DNA from: Flavobacteriaceae bacterium UBA1903
Lineage (GTDB): Bacteria > Bacteroidota > Bacteroidia > Flavobacteriales > Flavobacteriaceae
Direction of reading: 5' to 3'
Assembly (NCBI GenBank): GCA_002337605.1
Contig: DDGL01000008.1
Location: forward strand, 62,001 to 126,000
Length of the DNA: 64,000 nucleotides
The translations under genes and the position numbers were made by a program. Within the stretch, counting starts at the first letter, position 1. Every line of letters starts with the position of its first letter. The notes below the pieces were generated by a model, which saw only the letters and a program-made list of their open reading frames with translations, made no database searches and had not been told where the DNA came from. Shown here piece by piece: positions 1 through 8,527 of the stretch.

Positions 1-365
1 TTTTCTTTGGCTTCGAGTTGTTGTAGTAGTTTTCTATTACGCGCCAGATTTTCGGTTAAAGCTTCAGAACTATTTGCTTCCAGGGCATCATACGAAGCCT
101 GCAAGGTTGCCATATTTACGTTTACAGCAGCAAGTTCCATAGCCAGGCGGGTTTTTTCAGCTGTAAGATCTGCCAGTTCTTTTTGAAGATTTGCTACCGT
201 ATACACATCGGTATTGGAGTTACCGGAGCCATCCAACCGAGCCATGAGCGCTTCGTTTTCGGTTCGCAGAGATTCGTTTTTGTCTTTTAGATCTTCGTAG
301 ACCTGGGAAGAGACGCAGGAGGCCATTAGGAAAACTGTTAGGATTATGCAGGCTAATTTTTTCAT
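1..365 (-). CDS. OmpA-family-type lipoprotein with coiled coil (partial, C-terminus off left edge)
   Basis: Translating the minus strand from the ATG at 365 gives an open frame that runs off the left edge after about 121 codons. It begins with a lipoprotein signal (MKKLACIILTVFLMASC), so the mature protein would start at Cys17 and be lipid-anchored. A long stretch rich in Glu, Leu, Lys and Ala follows, as expected for a coiled coil. Flavobacterial lipoproteins with this start usually carry a C-terminal OmpA peptidoglycan-binding domain, but that part lies outside the window, so the OmpA assignment is inference. The neighbour xthA is on the same strand 73 bases upstream of its start. Confidence 0.75.
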   Translation of the reverse strand, partial: MKKLACIILTVFLMASCVSSQVYEDLKDKNESLRTENEALMARLDGSGNSNTDVYTVANLQKELADLTAEKTRLAMELAAVNVNMATLQASYDALEANSSEALTENLARNRKLLQQLEAKE

Positions 366-404
366 AGATGTAAGGTAAATTTATTTGGACCAGACACACC
401 CCTA

Positions 405-420
405 CCCCTCTCTAGAGGGG
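405..420. repeat. short perfect inverted repeat
   Basis: Seven-base arms CCCCTCT and AGAGGGG are separated by CT in the gap between xthA and the lipoprotein gene. No T-run follows on either strand, so it is not a canonical terminator. C-rich blocks of this sort occur as dispersed intergenic elements in flavobacteria, which is my best guess. Confidence 0.4.
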
Positions 421-438
421 AAGAAACACATCTGAACA

Positions 439-1206
439 TTAGTTAAACGTTAGTTCCACCAACAGCGGACAATGATCGCTATGGTATGCATTAGGTAGTA
501 TAACGGCTCTACTTAAGTTTTCTTGTAAGGGTTGCGCCACCATATTATAATCTATACGCCAGCCTTTGTTGTTGGCCCGGGAATTGGCACGGTAACTCCA
601 CCAGGTGTAATGTTCTGGTTCTTTGTTGAAATGGCGAAAACTATCTATAAATCCGCTGTCAATAAAATTACCGATCCACTCACGTTCGACGGGTAAAAAT
701 CCTGAAACATTTTTATTCCGCACAGGGTCGTGAATGTCTATGGCCTTGTGACAAATATTATAATCGCCGCAAATAACCAAGTTGGGAACTTCCTTTTTTA
801 AGTTGTTAATATAGTGTTGAAACAAATCCATAAACTCAAGCTTATGCTCTAAACGAGCAATATTGGTTCCGCTTGGCAAGTATAAGCTCATCACCGAAAC
901 ATCGTCATAATCTACCCGTATGTTTCGGCCTTCAAAGTCCATGCTGGCTATACCTGTACCGTATTCCACGTGATTGGGTTCAGTTTTGCAGAAAATAGCT
1001 ACACCACTATACCCTTTTTTTTGTGCGCTGAACCAATAATGAAACGGATAGCCTGCAGCTTCAATTTCGGCAACATCTACTTGGTCTTTGTTAGCTTTTG
1101 TTTCCTGTATGCAAATTACATCCGGGTTAGCGGTTTGTAGCCATGCTGTAAATCCTTTGCGCATTGCAGCACGGATTCCATTTACGTTGTAAGAGATTAT
1201 TTTCAT
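439..1206 (-). CDS. xthA: exodeoxyribonuclease III (AP endonuclease)
   Basis: This 255-residue protein is the usual full length for ExoIII, which cuts DNA at abasic sites and degrades 3' ends during base excision repair in the cytoplasm. The endonuclease/exonuclease/phosphatase signatures are all present: Asn7 in the opening SYNVNGIRA, Glu35 in CIQETK (metal ligand), Asp148 and Asn150 in GDYN, and the closing SDHCP with Asp244 and His245. The ATG start at 1206 sits directly at the fold's first strand, so no extension is needed. It is transcribed towards the OmpA-type lipoprotein and divergently from the 1395 gene. Confidence 0.95.
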   Translation of the reverse strand: MKIISYNVNGIRAAMRKGFTAWLQTANPDVICIQETKANKDQVDVAEIEAAGYPFHYWFSAQKKGYSGVAIFCKTEPNHVEYGTGIASMDFEGRNIRVDYDDVSVMSLYLPSGTNIARLEHKLEFMDLFQHYINNLKKEVPNLVICGDYNICHKAIDIHDPVRNKNVSGFLPVEREWIGNFIDSGFIDSFRHFNKEPEHYTWWSYRANSRANNKGWRIDYNMVAQPLQENLSRAVILPNAYHSDHCPLLVELTFN

Positions 1207-1394
1207 AAGATATATATTTCCTGAGAGACGCTTTGGTTCTCTATGAAACTCTGCATAATAGCTCTTACACGGAGCTAAGCAAAGGATTAAGGCACGAAAA
1301 TAAATAACATCGTATTTTTACCGCGCTACTTTGCTGAAAGGTTTTCAAAAAACAATCAACAAAATTAAAGTTTCAGCGTTACGTTTGTAGGCTT

Positions 1395-4300
1395 ATGAAG
1401 TATTTGTTATTTATTCTGTGTTTGTGTACCGTTACCATTGGTGTGGCGCAGGAAACAACTACTACGTATCGAAGCAAGAAAATAGCAGTTCGGGACACCA
1501 TTAAGGTAGATACTGTAAGTATTAACCCCAGTTTTTTTGAAGTTTTTGATGCATCAGGCAAAAAAATTGACAGTACTGCCTACTCCGTTGACTATAAAAC
1601 AGGGACTTTATTTTTTGCTGAAAGAACCACCCCAACCGATTCTATCACCATTAATTATTTAAAATACCCTCAATTCCTCACACGCGATTATTACACCTTC
1701 GATCCCAAACTAATTATAGAAAATACGGGCGCTATTGACAGACTGTATTCGTTGGAGCAAGGTAATGATACCAGAACCTTTAAACCCTTTGATGGTCTGA
1801 ACACTGTAGGAAGCATCTCTCGAGGTGTTACCGTTGGGAACAACCAGAATGCTGTAGTAAGCAGTGAACTGGATTTACAAATTACAGGAAAATTAAACGA
1901 CAAGGTTTCCATTCGCGCTTCTATACAAGATGCAAACATTCCTACTCAGCAAGGTGGCTATTCGCAAAGCCTGGACGAGTTTGACCAAATTTTTATAGAA
2001 CTGTACAGCGACAACTGGAACATACGTGCTGGAGATGTAGATCTTGAAAATAATAACAGTTACTTTGGGCGGTTTATAAAAAAGGTGCAGGGTATATCTT
2101 TAGGCGGCAGATTACAGCATACAGAAGACTCCCAAACAACTGCTTTTGCTGCAGGTGCATTGGTGAGAGGTGTTTTTCAACGAAGTCAGTTTACGGGACA
2201 GGAAGGAAACCAAGGACCCTATAAACTGGTAGGGCCTAATGGCGAGTTATTTATTTTAATAGTCTCGGGTAGTGAACGGGTATATGTAAACGGGCTGCTG
2301 TTAGAACGTGGTGAAAATGCCGATTATGTAATTGATTATAATGCGGGAGAAATAAAATTTAATTCTACATACCCTATTACATCCAATATGCGAATTACGG
2401 TAGAGTATCAGTTCACCGACAGAAATTATACTCGTTTTATAGGGTACGGCGGAGGGAATTATACCAGCGAAAAGCTAGACCTGGGGGTGTATGTGTATTC
2501 TGAAAATGATGCTAAAAATCAGCCACTTCAGCAAAATTTATCTGAAGAACAAGTAGCCATCTTACAAGCTGCGGGTGATGATATGGATGCCATGGTAGCC
2601 CCATCTGCAGTAGAGGACACGTTTTCTGAGAATAAACTTTTATACAAAAAAGACATCGCAATAAACGGGGATGAAATTTTTGTGTTCTCCAACGATCCCG
2701 AAGACGAATTATTTAGCGTTCGGTTTTCGCTCGTAGGTGATAACTTGGGAAACTATATTATTAGCGACCAGGGTGCCATTAGCCGAATATTTGAATATAC
2801 ACCTCCTATAGGCGGTGTGCCTCAGGGTAATTACGAACCCATTATCCAACTGAATGCTCCAACTAAATTACAAGTAGGAGGCTTAAATGGAAGGTACCGT
2901 CCTACCGAAAAAACGACCCTAAATTTTGAAGTTGCCGGGAGCCAGAACGACCTTAACTTATTTTCAGATCTGGACGATGAGAATAATGATGGATTTGCGG
3001 GACGGCTGGATGCACGACAAAATTTATTCACAACTGCGGACACCTTAAAGGTTGATGCCATTGGCTCGTTGGATTATATAAACAAAGATTTCAGAACTAT
3101 TGAGCGGTTGTATAACATTGAATTTAATCGTGACTGGAATTTAATAGATCCCGAAGGGGATCAACGTTTTGCCATTGGTGGCTTTGAATTGAATTCACCT
3201 AAACTGGGAAGTGCACAATATACATTTCAGAATTTAGACTTTTCTGAGAATTTTTCAGGGACGCGGCACGTACTGAATGGGAACTTACGTTTCGGGAAGT
3301 TAAGAACCCATACACATGGAAGTGTTTTAGATAGTGAGAGTGATAGCTTGCAGTCCAAGTTCTATCGCTTGCACCACACTTCAGTCTACGGATTTGAAAA
3401 GGCCTGGGTAGGCGGAAAGCTTAGCACCGAAGACAACCAGGTAACCGAAACCCGAAATGATAGCTTAAGCTTTGTGAGCCAGCGCTTTTCAGAATACGAA
3501 GCGTTTGTAGGAGTTGGAGATAGCACGAAAGTGTATGTTGAAGTTGGGTATAGAAACAGAGTGACAGATAGCGTTCAGTTTAATCAACTACTGAAAGTGA
3601 ACACTGCAAACACCTATTTTTTAAAATCGAAATTACTGAATACGGCAAACACACAACTTTCGGTCTTTGCCAATTACCGGGAACTAAAGTCATTTAACAA
3701 CCCAACTACTGAAGCCACCGAAAAATCCTTAAACTCCAGAATTCTTTACACTCAGAATATTTTAAAGAATGGGATACGCTTTAACACTGTTCTGGAAGCA
3801 AATAACGGGGTGCTCCCACAACAGGAATTTACTTATACCCAGGTAGATCCCGGACAGGGTATTTTTACCTGGATTGACTATAATAATAACGGTATACAGG
3901 AACTGGATGAGTTTGAGGTGGCACAGTTTCAGGACCAGGCAGATTATGTACGTATTCTATTGCCAAATCAGGTTTTTATTAAAATCAGAGAAAATAGGTT
4001 TAGCCAGATCATTACCCTGGACCCTCAGGCCTGGGCAAACAAAGAAGGCTTTTTAAAGGTGCTTTCCAAATTTTATAACCAAACCTCTTACGTATTAAAC
4101 AGAAGAGTGAGAAGGAACAATGACGGATTTAACCTTAACCCGTTTCTGGATGGCAACGAAGACCAACTGGGCTTAAACCTTAACTTCAGGAACGCGCTTT
4201 TCTTTAATCGGGGAAAACAAAAGTATACCACCAGCTATACGTATGTTTCCACCCAGGCAGACAACTTACTTTCGGTTGGTTTGCAATCCAGCGATCTGGA

Positions 4301-4817
4301 AAGTCATCAGTTTAATTTCAACCATAAGTTCTGGGAATCCTGGCTGTTAACCATGCGCGGAGCGCTGGGCACCAATGAAAGTACTTCGGAGAGTTTCCCC
4401 GGGCGTAATTTTTTTCTAGACACCTATGAAGTAAATCCCAAGGTTTCCTATCTACTAAACCGCTCTACCAGATTTGATGTGTTCTATCAGTTTATGAATG
4501 AAGAAAATTCTCTGGGTGCTATGGAGCAACTGAATCAGCAAAAAATAGGGACTTCTTTTAGTTATACCAATGCTCAAAAAATTTCAGTAAATGGTGAGTT
4601 TACCTATATAGACAATGCGTTTACCGGAAGTGCGTTCTCACCTGTTGCATACCAGATGCTGGAAGGCTTACAACCTGGAACCAATTTTACATGGAGCCTG
4701 TTACTACAAAAGCGCATTACCAAATACCTGGACGCTAATCTTTCGTACTTTGGCAGAAAAAGTAAGGAGACAAAAACAGTACATACCGGCAGTGTACAAT
4801 TGAGAGCTTATTTTTAA
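1395..4817 (+). CDS. large outer-membrane beta-barrel protein, function unknown
   Basis: The 1140-residue product starts with a cleavable signal peptide (cut near GVAQ, residues 16-19) and ends in an aromatic strand (LRAYF), typical of outer-membrane barrels. Residues 50-90 form a small domain like the peptide-plug repeats of SprA-type proteins. Residues 140-240 contain SISRGVTVGNNQ, an EFDQIFIEL segment and GDVDLENNNSYFGR, which recall the barrel repeats of the T9SS translocon SprA. That likeness is weak and by eye. Two acidic loops look like calcium sites: DLDDENNDGFAGRLD near residue 530 and DYNNNGIQELDEFE near 830. The gene stands alone between divergent xthA and a convergent neighbour, with a terminator behind it. 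Function is unassigned. Confidence 0.8.
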   Translation: MKYLLFILCLCTVTIGVAQETTTTYRSKKIAVRDTIKVDTVSINPSFFEVFDASGKKIDSTAYSVDYKTGTLFFAERTTPTDSITINYLKYPQFLTRDYYTFDPKLIIENTGAIDRLYSLEQGNDTRTFKPFDGLNTVGSISRGVTVGNNQNAVVSSELDLQITGKLNDKVSIRASIQDANIPTQQGGYSQSLDEFDQIFIELYSDNWNIRAGDVDLENNNSYFGRFIKKVQGISLGGRLQHTEDSQTTAFAAGALVRGVFQRSQFTGQEGNQGPYKLVGPNGELFILIVSGSERVYVNGLLLERGENADYVIDYNAGEIKFNSTYPITSNMRITVEYQFTDRNYTRFIGYGGGNYTSEKLDLGVYVYSENDAKNQPLQQNLSEEQVAILQAAGDDMDAMVAPSAVEDTFSENKLLYKKDIAINGDEIFVFSNDPEDELFSVRFSLVGDNLGNYIISDQGAISRIFEYTPPIGGVPQGNYEPIIQLNAPTKLQVGGLNGRYRPTEKTTLNFEVAGSQNDLNLFSDLDDENNDGFAGRLDARQNLFTTADTLKVDAIGSLDYINKDFRTIERLYNIEFNRDWNLIDPEGDQRFAIGGFELNSPKLGSAQYTFQNLDFSENFSGTRHVLNGNLRFGKLRTHTHGSVLDSESDSLQSKFYRLHHTSVYGFEKAWVGGKLSTEDNQVTETRNDSLSFVSQRFSEYEAFVGVGDSTKVYVEVGYRNRVTDSVQFNQLLKVNTANTYFLKSKLLNTANTQLSVFANYRELKSFNNPTTEATEKSLNSRILYTQNILKNGIRFNTVLEANNGVLPQQEFTYTQVDPGQGIFTWIDYNNNGIQELDEFEVAQFQDQADYVRILLPNQVFIKIRENRFSQIITLDPQAWANKEGFLKVLSKFYNQTSYVLNRRVRRNNDGFNLNPFLDGNEDQLGLNLNFRNALFFNRGKQKYTTSYTYVSTQADNLLSVGLQSSDLESHQFNFNHKFWESWLLTMRGALGTNESTSESFPGRNFFLDTYEVNPKVSYLLNRSTRFDVFYQFMNEENSLGAMEQLNQQKIGTSFSYTNAQKISVNGEFTYIDNAFTGSAFSPVAYQMLEGLQPGTNFTWSLLLQKRITKYLDANLSYFGRKSKETKTVHTGSVQLRAYF

Positions 4818-4840
4818 TTCTTCGATACTATTTTACAAAA

Positions 4841-4870
4841 AAAAGGCCACCCAAACGGGCAGCCTTTTTA
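4841..4870. terminator. bidirectional hairpin terminator
   Basis: Arms AAAAAGGC and GCCTTTTT, with an inner CCC/GGG pair around an AAAC loop, lie between two convergent genes. A-runs and T-runs on the two sides make it usable in both directions. A two-base CA/CA mismatch interrupts the stem. Confidence 0.8.
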
Positions 4871-4891
4871 TTTAATTTGAAAAAGTTACGC

Positions 4892-7831
4892 TTATTTCAC
4901 AATAATACGCTGTACTTTATTCAATTTGTCATTTCCTAATTTTACAAAGTAAACACCAGAAGAAACATAAGACATGTCTAACGTCTTAGTGTATCCATTA
5001 CCTGTATGCTCCAACGTGTAAAAAGCCAGATTCTGACCTAATGTGTTGTAGATATGCAGGGGTAAGTCCTTTGTATATTCAGTTGTGTTGAACGACAATT
5101 CAAACTGATTGTTTGGTTGCGTGGTAACAATAAACTCTGCATCTGCAAAAGATACATTGTCTATTCCTAATAGTTCACCGCTAATGTTAGCTGTATAGTC
5201 ATTTGTTCGACCAAAAGCTAGATCATCACAAGGGTCTAATACATCACCCGCTTGATCTTCGTCTTCACCTCTCAACCTCATAAGGTGCATTCCAGGGGTT
5301 ACACCAGGAATATCACTAAAGTCAACTGTAAAAGTAAAGTCGGTATCTGCAGTTGCAACTTGTTCGCTAGAAATTAATTCTGAAGGCTCAAATGTAAAGT
5401 TATCATTAAAGTCTATCCATAATGCATAAATTGAATTTGCAAAGCCCATTTGAAGTGTTCCTTCAAAAGGATTGTCTTCAAGTACAAAATTAAAGACTAT
5501 TGACGTATCATCACTATATCCAGTTGCAGTACAATTTGTTATAAGGTCCTGGTCTGCTAGAGCAAACTCAGTTACACCATCGTTAAATCCTTCACAATCA
5601 GATTCTGGCATACAGATAAAGTTCGAAACAGTTTCAGCGATATCATCATTTGAGGTATCTACATCGCCTGCTAGTTCAGTACCTGCTACGAAATCGTAGT
5701 CTCCCAACGCAGATAAATCTGCTGTTACGGTAAAGGTATAAGTATCTGTCATTCCAGAAGGAATAGACCCTGTATAGGTTTCCTGTACCGGAGTTCCACC
5801 ATCAATACTATAAAATACAGGGATGCTTGTTTGCTCCGCTGCACCAAAGTTCTCAATGGTAATGGTCACGTCTTCAGTAGCCGTTAAACCACTTCCTGAA
5901 GTTGGAGCATCTAAGGAGATAACCCCTGTATCTGCTGCTTCTAAGTGTGTTACATCTTTAGAGAAACAATCGTTTGAAGCAACTTCATCACCTGGTAAAG
6001 CCGTACACGACTGTATGGTGTAGGTTGTTCCAACCGTGCTTAAATCTGCTGTTGCAGTAAAAGTATAGTTCACATTAGATGCTGGAGGAATTGGCCCAAC
6101 TACAACCTCGGTAATGGTAGCACCACCGTCTACAGTAAAGTTAACAGGCACGTTAGATTGTGGGTCACTACCAAAGTTACGTACAATCACTTCAATTGTT
6201 TCTGTAGCTGTTAGTTCACCGTCTACGGGTTGAATAATATCAATAACTCCTGTGTCGTCAACTGCATCTGGAGCAATTTTAAACACCCCTACTACGTTCG
6301 CACGTCTTACCGGAGGTCCAGGTGTCATATATTCATTGTCAAACCAGAATGTTGCATCGTCGTTAGGGTCAATGTCTATCTTACTATAATCCCCATATCT
6401 TCCGGCTCCACCAGGAATACTGGCAGCACCTTCAGCGATTAACATTTCAGTAACTGTCATAGTTCCCGATGGGTCTGTTGAAAATCTACCCGTATAGTAG
6501 GAGCTAGCATTGGTATCACCAGCGCCACTCGCATTACTCATACCGGTATATCCCATACCAATATTTCCTTGACCATCCATCATGATACTTGCATTCCAGG
6601 CGTGTTTATCTCCTGGTGCAACATACGTACCTTCCTGTTCCAATACCCATGGAGCTCCTGTGGTGGGTTGACGGAATTCATACCATCGTATACCTGCCAG
6701 TTTACCTCCACTCGGGTCTGTATCTACCACAAAGTTAAAAACGGCAGAGTTGTATCCAGGGAACTGTCTAAACTGTGCCTGGTTCATCACAATACCTTGT
6801 AAAGCGTCTAGTAAAGCTCCTCCATTGGGTTGTGGCAAATTGTTAAAACTAGCTCCATCAAAAATAGAGGTAAAGGCGGTTACTCCAATTTCCTGTGGAG
6901 GATCGATCACAGAGTTTGCTGGCGTGTCAAAATCTACGTTTGCATTCCAGAACTTAATGTGGTCGAAGCCTGCTGGAACACCACCGTACGCATCATCCTG
7001 GAACATCACGATAGGTGCATTTCCAGCAGCTGGCATGTTACCATCTGTAACGTTTAAGATCTGTGGACTCGCAAAGCCAAAGTTTGCAAAGTTAGGCAAA
7101 GAGAAACCCTGAATACTCGGGCTAGGATCTCCAGCCAACATCGCATCTCTTTCTAAAGCAAAAACACGGTTAGGTCCTGGTTGGTTAGACACATAGTATC
7201 CATCGCTCCATACAGAAAGCTTGTTGTAATCCTGTACACCTGGTACATTGTACGTAAACCATCCTGCAGTTGTAGGATCTGGTCCATCTGAAACAGCAAT
7301 TTGTGCACCCCCTCCTAAGAAAGAAAGTACCCAACGGTCTGCATCGTTATCGTAGGAAACGGTAAGGTCACAACATCCACCACTTGGAAAAATAGATGGG
7401 TTTGGTGCGGCAGGACCTACCAATATATTTCCTGACTTATCATAAATAGCAAACCCTGTATTGAACACTACCATCACGTGATTAGGTCCTACTGCCAAAG
7501 CAGGATCTGTAGGTTGTGAGTTAGAAAAAGCAGCATCAAAAACTAAAGAAGGTGCTCTTCCAGGTATTTTGTTTCGTAATGGGTGCGGGTTTTCTGCAAG
7601 CTTGTCTCCCGTAGAACCTTTCCCAGGAATCACATTGTACTTTGCAGATCTACCATCCATCATTTGTTCATCCTTAACTTTTGCCGGTGGCAACTCGTTA
7701 ATTCTGGACATTAGGGACGGCGTATGTCCTGTTAGGGTTAAGTTCCCAACAAAGCTGGGACCCTCTTGTTGCGCGAACCCAGTGAGGGTACAGGCAAAAA
7801 GTAGCAATAAAAGTGAAATTTTCAATTTCAT
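4892..7831 (-). CDS. T9SS-secreted protein with CARDB repeats, GEVED domain and type A sorting domain
   Basis: This 979-residue secreted protein begins with a signal peptide ending near TGFAQ (residues 17-21). Residues about 90-520 form a propeller-like region (PTDPALAVGPNH, FAIYDKSGN, GRYGDYSKIDIDP). Two CARDB-type adhesion repeats follow, each opening with DTGVI (about 525-630 and 635-735). Next come a GEVED-type domain near 745-880 (ALWIDFNDNFTFEPSELI) and a C-terminal T9SS type A sorting domain (LHIYNTLGQNL to the terminal VQRIIVK). It should be exported by Sec and then by T9SS to the cell surface or medium. Its first half is paralogous to the protein at 8528-10384. Substrate and role are unknown. 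Confidence 0.85.
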   Translation of the reverse strand: MKLKISLLLLLFACTLTGFAQQEGPSFVGNLTLTGHTPSLMSRINELPPAKVKDEQMMDGRSAKYNVIPGKGSTGDKLAENPHPLRNKIPGRAPSLVFDAAFSNSQPTDPALAVGPNHVMVVFNTGFAIYDKSGNILVGPAAPNPSIFPSGGCCDLTVSYDNDADRWVLSFLGGGAQIAVSDGPDPTTAGWFTYNVPGVQDYNKLSVWSDGYYVSNQPGPNRVFALERDAMLAGDPSPSIQGFSLPNFANFGFASPQILNVTDGNMPAAGNAPIVMFQDDAYGGVPAGFDHIKFWNANVDFDTPANSVIDPPQEIGVTAFTSIFDGASFNNLPQPNGGALLDALQGIVMNQAQFRQFPGYNSAVFNFVVDTDPSGGKLAGIRWYEFRQPTTGAPWVLEQEGTYVAPGDKHAWNASIMMDGQGNIGMGYTGMSNASGAGDTNASSYYTGRFSTDPSGTMTVTEMLIAEGAASIPGGAGRYGDYSKIDIDPNDDATFWFDNEYMTPGPPVRRANVVGVFKIAPDAVDDTGVIDIIQPVDGELTATETIEVIVRNFGSDPQSNVPVNFTVDGGATITEVVVGPIPPASNVNYTFTATADLSTVGTTYTIQSCTALPGDEVASNDCFSKDVTHLEAADTGVISLDAPTSGSGLTATEDVTITIENFGAAEQTSIPVFYSIDGGTPVQETYTGSIPSGMTDTYTFTVTADLSALGDYDFVAGTELAGDVDTSNDDIAETVSNFICMPESDCEGFNDGVTEFALADQDLITNCTATGYSDDTSIVFNFVLEDNPFEGTLQMGFANSIYALWIDFNDNFTFEPSELISSEQVATADTDFTFTVDFSDIPGVTPGMHLMRLRGEDEDQAGDVLDPCDDLAFGRTNDYTANISGELLGIDNVSFADAEFIVTTQPNNQFELSFNTTEYTKDLPLHIYNTLGQNLAFYTLEHTGNGYTKTLDMSYVSSGVYFVKLGNDKLNKVQRIIVK

Positions 7832-8086
7832 AAATTAGATTTTAGTTAAACTTAAGTAAATATTTAGCCTATAAAGTTACCAACAAATCTTTAGATTTCC
7901 TTAACATTTTTGTTCTTTTTCAAGAAATTAATAGTTTGATTTTAAATGTTTTAAAAGATCATTCTCCTAGCAATTACATAGGCTTTAGCCCGTAAGAAAA
8001 CTTCTTTTAAGAAGAAAACCAATCAACAAACGAGCAAACGGCACATATTTTGTATTTTAACCCACTAGAACTTAAAAAACAAACCA

Positions 8087-8452
8087 ATGAAAATTTTAAA
8101 AACATCCTTTGTACTATGCATCCTGCTAGCAACATCTTGCTGTACTTCCAGTAAAACCTCTAAAAACGATATGAGCACCGAATCCAATGAAACGATGGCA
8201 AATTCCAAAAAAATGATGGCCGATGGCTTTACCTTGGGAACTGTTGTAGCCTCTACTGTTGAAGGTGACTGTCCGTATGTAATTTCTTCTGAAATAGACG
8301 GGAACAAGGTACTTTACGACCCGATCAACCTTGACGACACCTATAAAAAAGACGGCATGAAGGTTTGGTATAAATACAATGGCTTACGAATGATGAACCG
8401 TTGTGAAAAAGCAAACCCGGTGAGTCTTTCCGAAATACAGGAGATGAAATAA
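8087..8452 (+). CDS. small conserved lipoprotein, function unknown
   Basis: The 121-residue product has a lipobox (CILLATSC, lipidated Cys at residue 18) and a Met- and Ser-rich linker (residues 25-47). A compact C-terminal domain then carries GDCPYVI and a second Cys in MMNRCEKANPVSL, which may form a disulphide. I recognise the pattern as a recurrent small Bacteroidota family without a known role. The gene is divergent from one large T9SS cargo gene and convergent with its paralogue. Confidence 0.75.
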   Translation: MKILKTSFVLCILLATSCCTSSKTSKNDMSTESNETMANSKKMMADGFTLGTVVASTVEGDCPYVISSEIDGNKVLYDPINLDDTYKKDGMKVWYKYNGLRMMNRCEKANPVSLSEIQEMK

Positions 8453-8469
8453 TACATCTAAGGCTACAA

Positions 8470-8507
8470 AAAAAAGCGGCTGTCCAGATCTGGACAGCCG
8501 CTTTTTT
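8470..8507. terminator. perfect 38-base palindromic bidirectional terminator
   Basis: The whole element is self-complementary around position 8488.5. A 13-bp GC-rich core sits inside flanking runs of six A and six T. It lies between the convergent 8087 and 8528 genes and should terminate both strands. With no unpaired loop bases in the sequence, the hairpin must open a few central pairs. Confidence 0.9.
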
Positions 8508-8527
8508 AATAGGTGAATTTTATTGCC

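Noticed and set aside
405..420. Terminator reading of the C-rich inverted repeat
   Set aside because: No T-run follows on either strand.
6750..7112. 120-codon plus-strand frame inside the 979-residue cargo gene
   Set aside because: It is antisense to a well-supported gene with no signal or family features; a shadow frame.
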